This document shows positions 63,936 to 64,000 of a stretch of 64,000 bases of DNA, piece by piece; within the stretch, counting starts at the first letter, position 1; each line of letters opens with the position of its first letter. The stretch is from Ancylostoma caninum (Eukaryota > Nematoda > Chromadorea > Rhabditida > Ancylostomatidae), in the NCBI GenBank assembly GCA_037903475.1, contig JBAJFG010000180.1:1-64000 (forward strand). The letters run 5' to 3'. The notes beneath the pieces were generated by a model, which was not told where the DNA came from, ran no database searches, and saw nothing but the letters and a program-made list of their open reading frames with translations. The translations under genes and the position numbers were made by a program.

Positions 63936-64000
63936 AAATGATCGGGTGCAAAGAATGTGCTTCTGAGCATTTTTAACGATCGCTCGCGATTTTTTGGAGC

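Overview
The window is eukaryotic and almost certainly from a nematode. The inferred placement is a parasitic clade V (strongylid/hookworm-like) genome. This rests on small exons with short TTTTCAG-type introns, a CAP-domain (SCP/TAPS) gene, RTE and CR1-type LINEs, two BEL/Pao elements primed by the same tRNA, a Penelope-like element and dense foldback MITEs. The species cannot be fixed from the sequence alone.

Host genes are few. The best is a GAPR-1/GLIPR2-like CAP gene (four exons, 12327-15149, + strand); its last intron is 2.1 kb, appears to be a GC-AG intron and is filled with repeats. An unrecognised spliced gene is likely at 8647-10099, and one orphan exon at 3521-3629 resembles an ABCC transporter transmembrane segment. 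No rRNA, CRISPR array or canonical tRNA gene was seen.

Layout: 1-1439, a CR1-type LINE on the - strand (ORF1 plus a frameshifted endonuclease). 2011-3436, a palindromic element built from a repeated GC-rich word. 8.6-15.2 kb, the host genes with MITEs in introns. 16.0-18.2 kb, foldback elements. 18361-21523, a structurally intact RTE-type LINE with a perfect 15-bp target duplication. 21846-24871, a TA-flanked palindromic element carrying a nested hAT-like element (22981-24584), which itself contains inverted tRNA-like modules. 25.1-39.0 kb, a large retrovirus-like BEL/Pao element (26974-37381, - strand) with a 2664-codon gag-pol-env-like frame and an additional 430-codon zinc-finger/coiled-coil ORF downstream; it is bracketed by two collinear (CTT)n/GCT arrays. 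40163-47719, an inverted duplication broken by a dead RTE copy, a hAT MITE and a second hAT-family fragment. 48157-60339, a second, decayed BEL/Pao element with 0.8-1.0 kb LTRs, a MITE in its 5' LTR and a head-to-head Penelope pair in its gag. 60.3-64 kb, TA-flanked and AT-palindromic repeats.

The most interesting object is the first BEL/Pao element. It has a long open frame, a membrane-glycoprotein-like 3' module, an extra downstream gene that I do not recognise as a described family, and an element-wide, strand-asymmetric excess of the pentamer CAATA in the sense strand.
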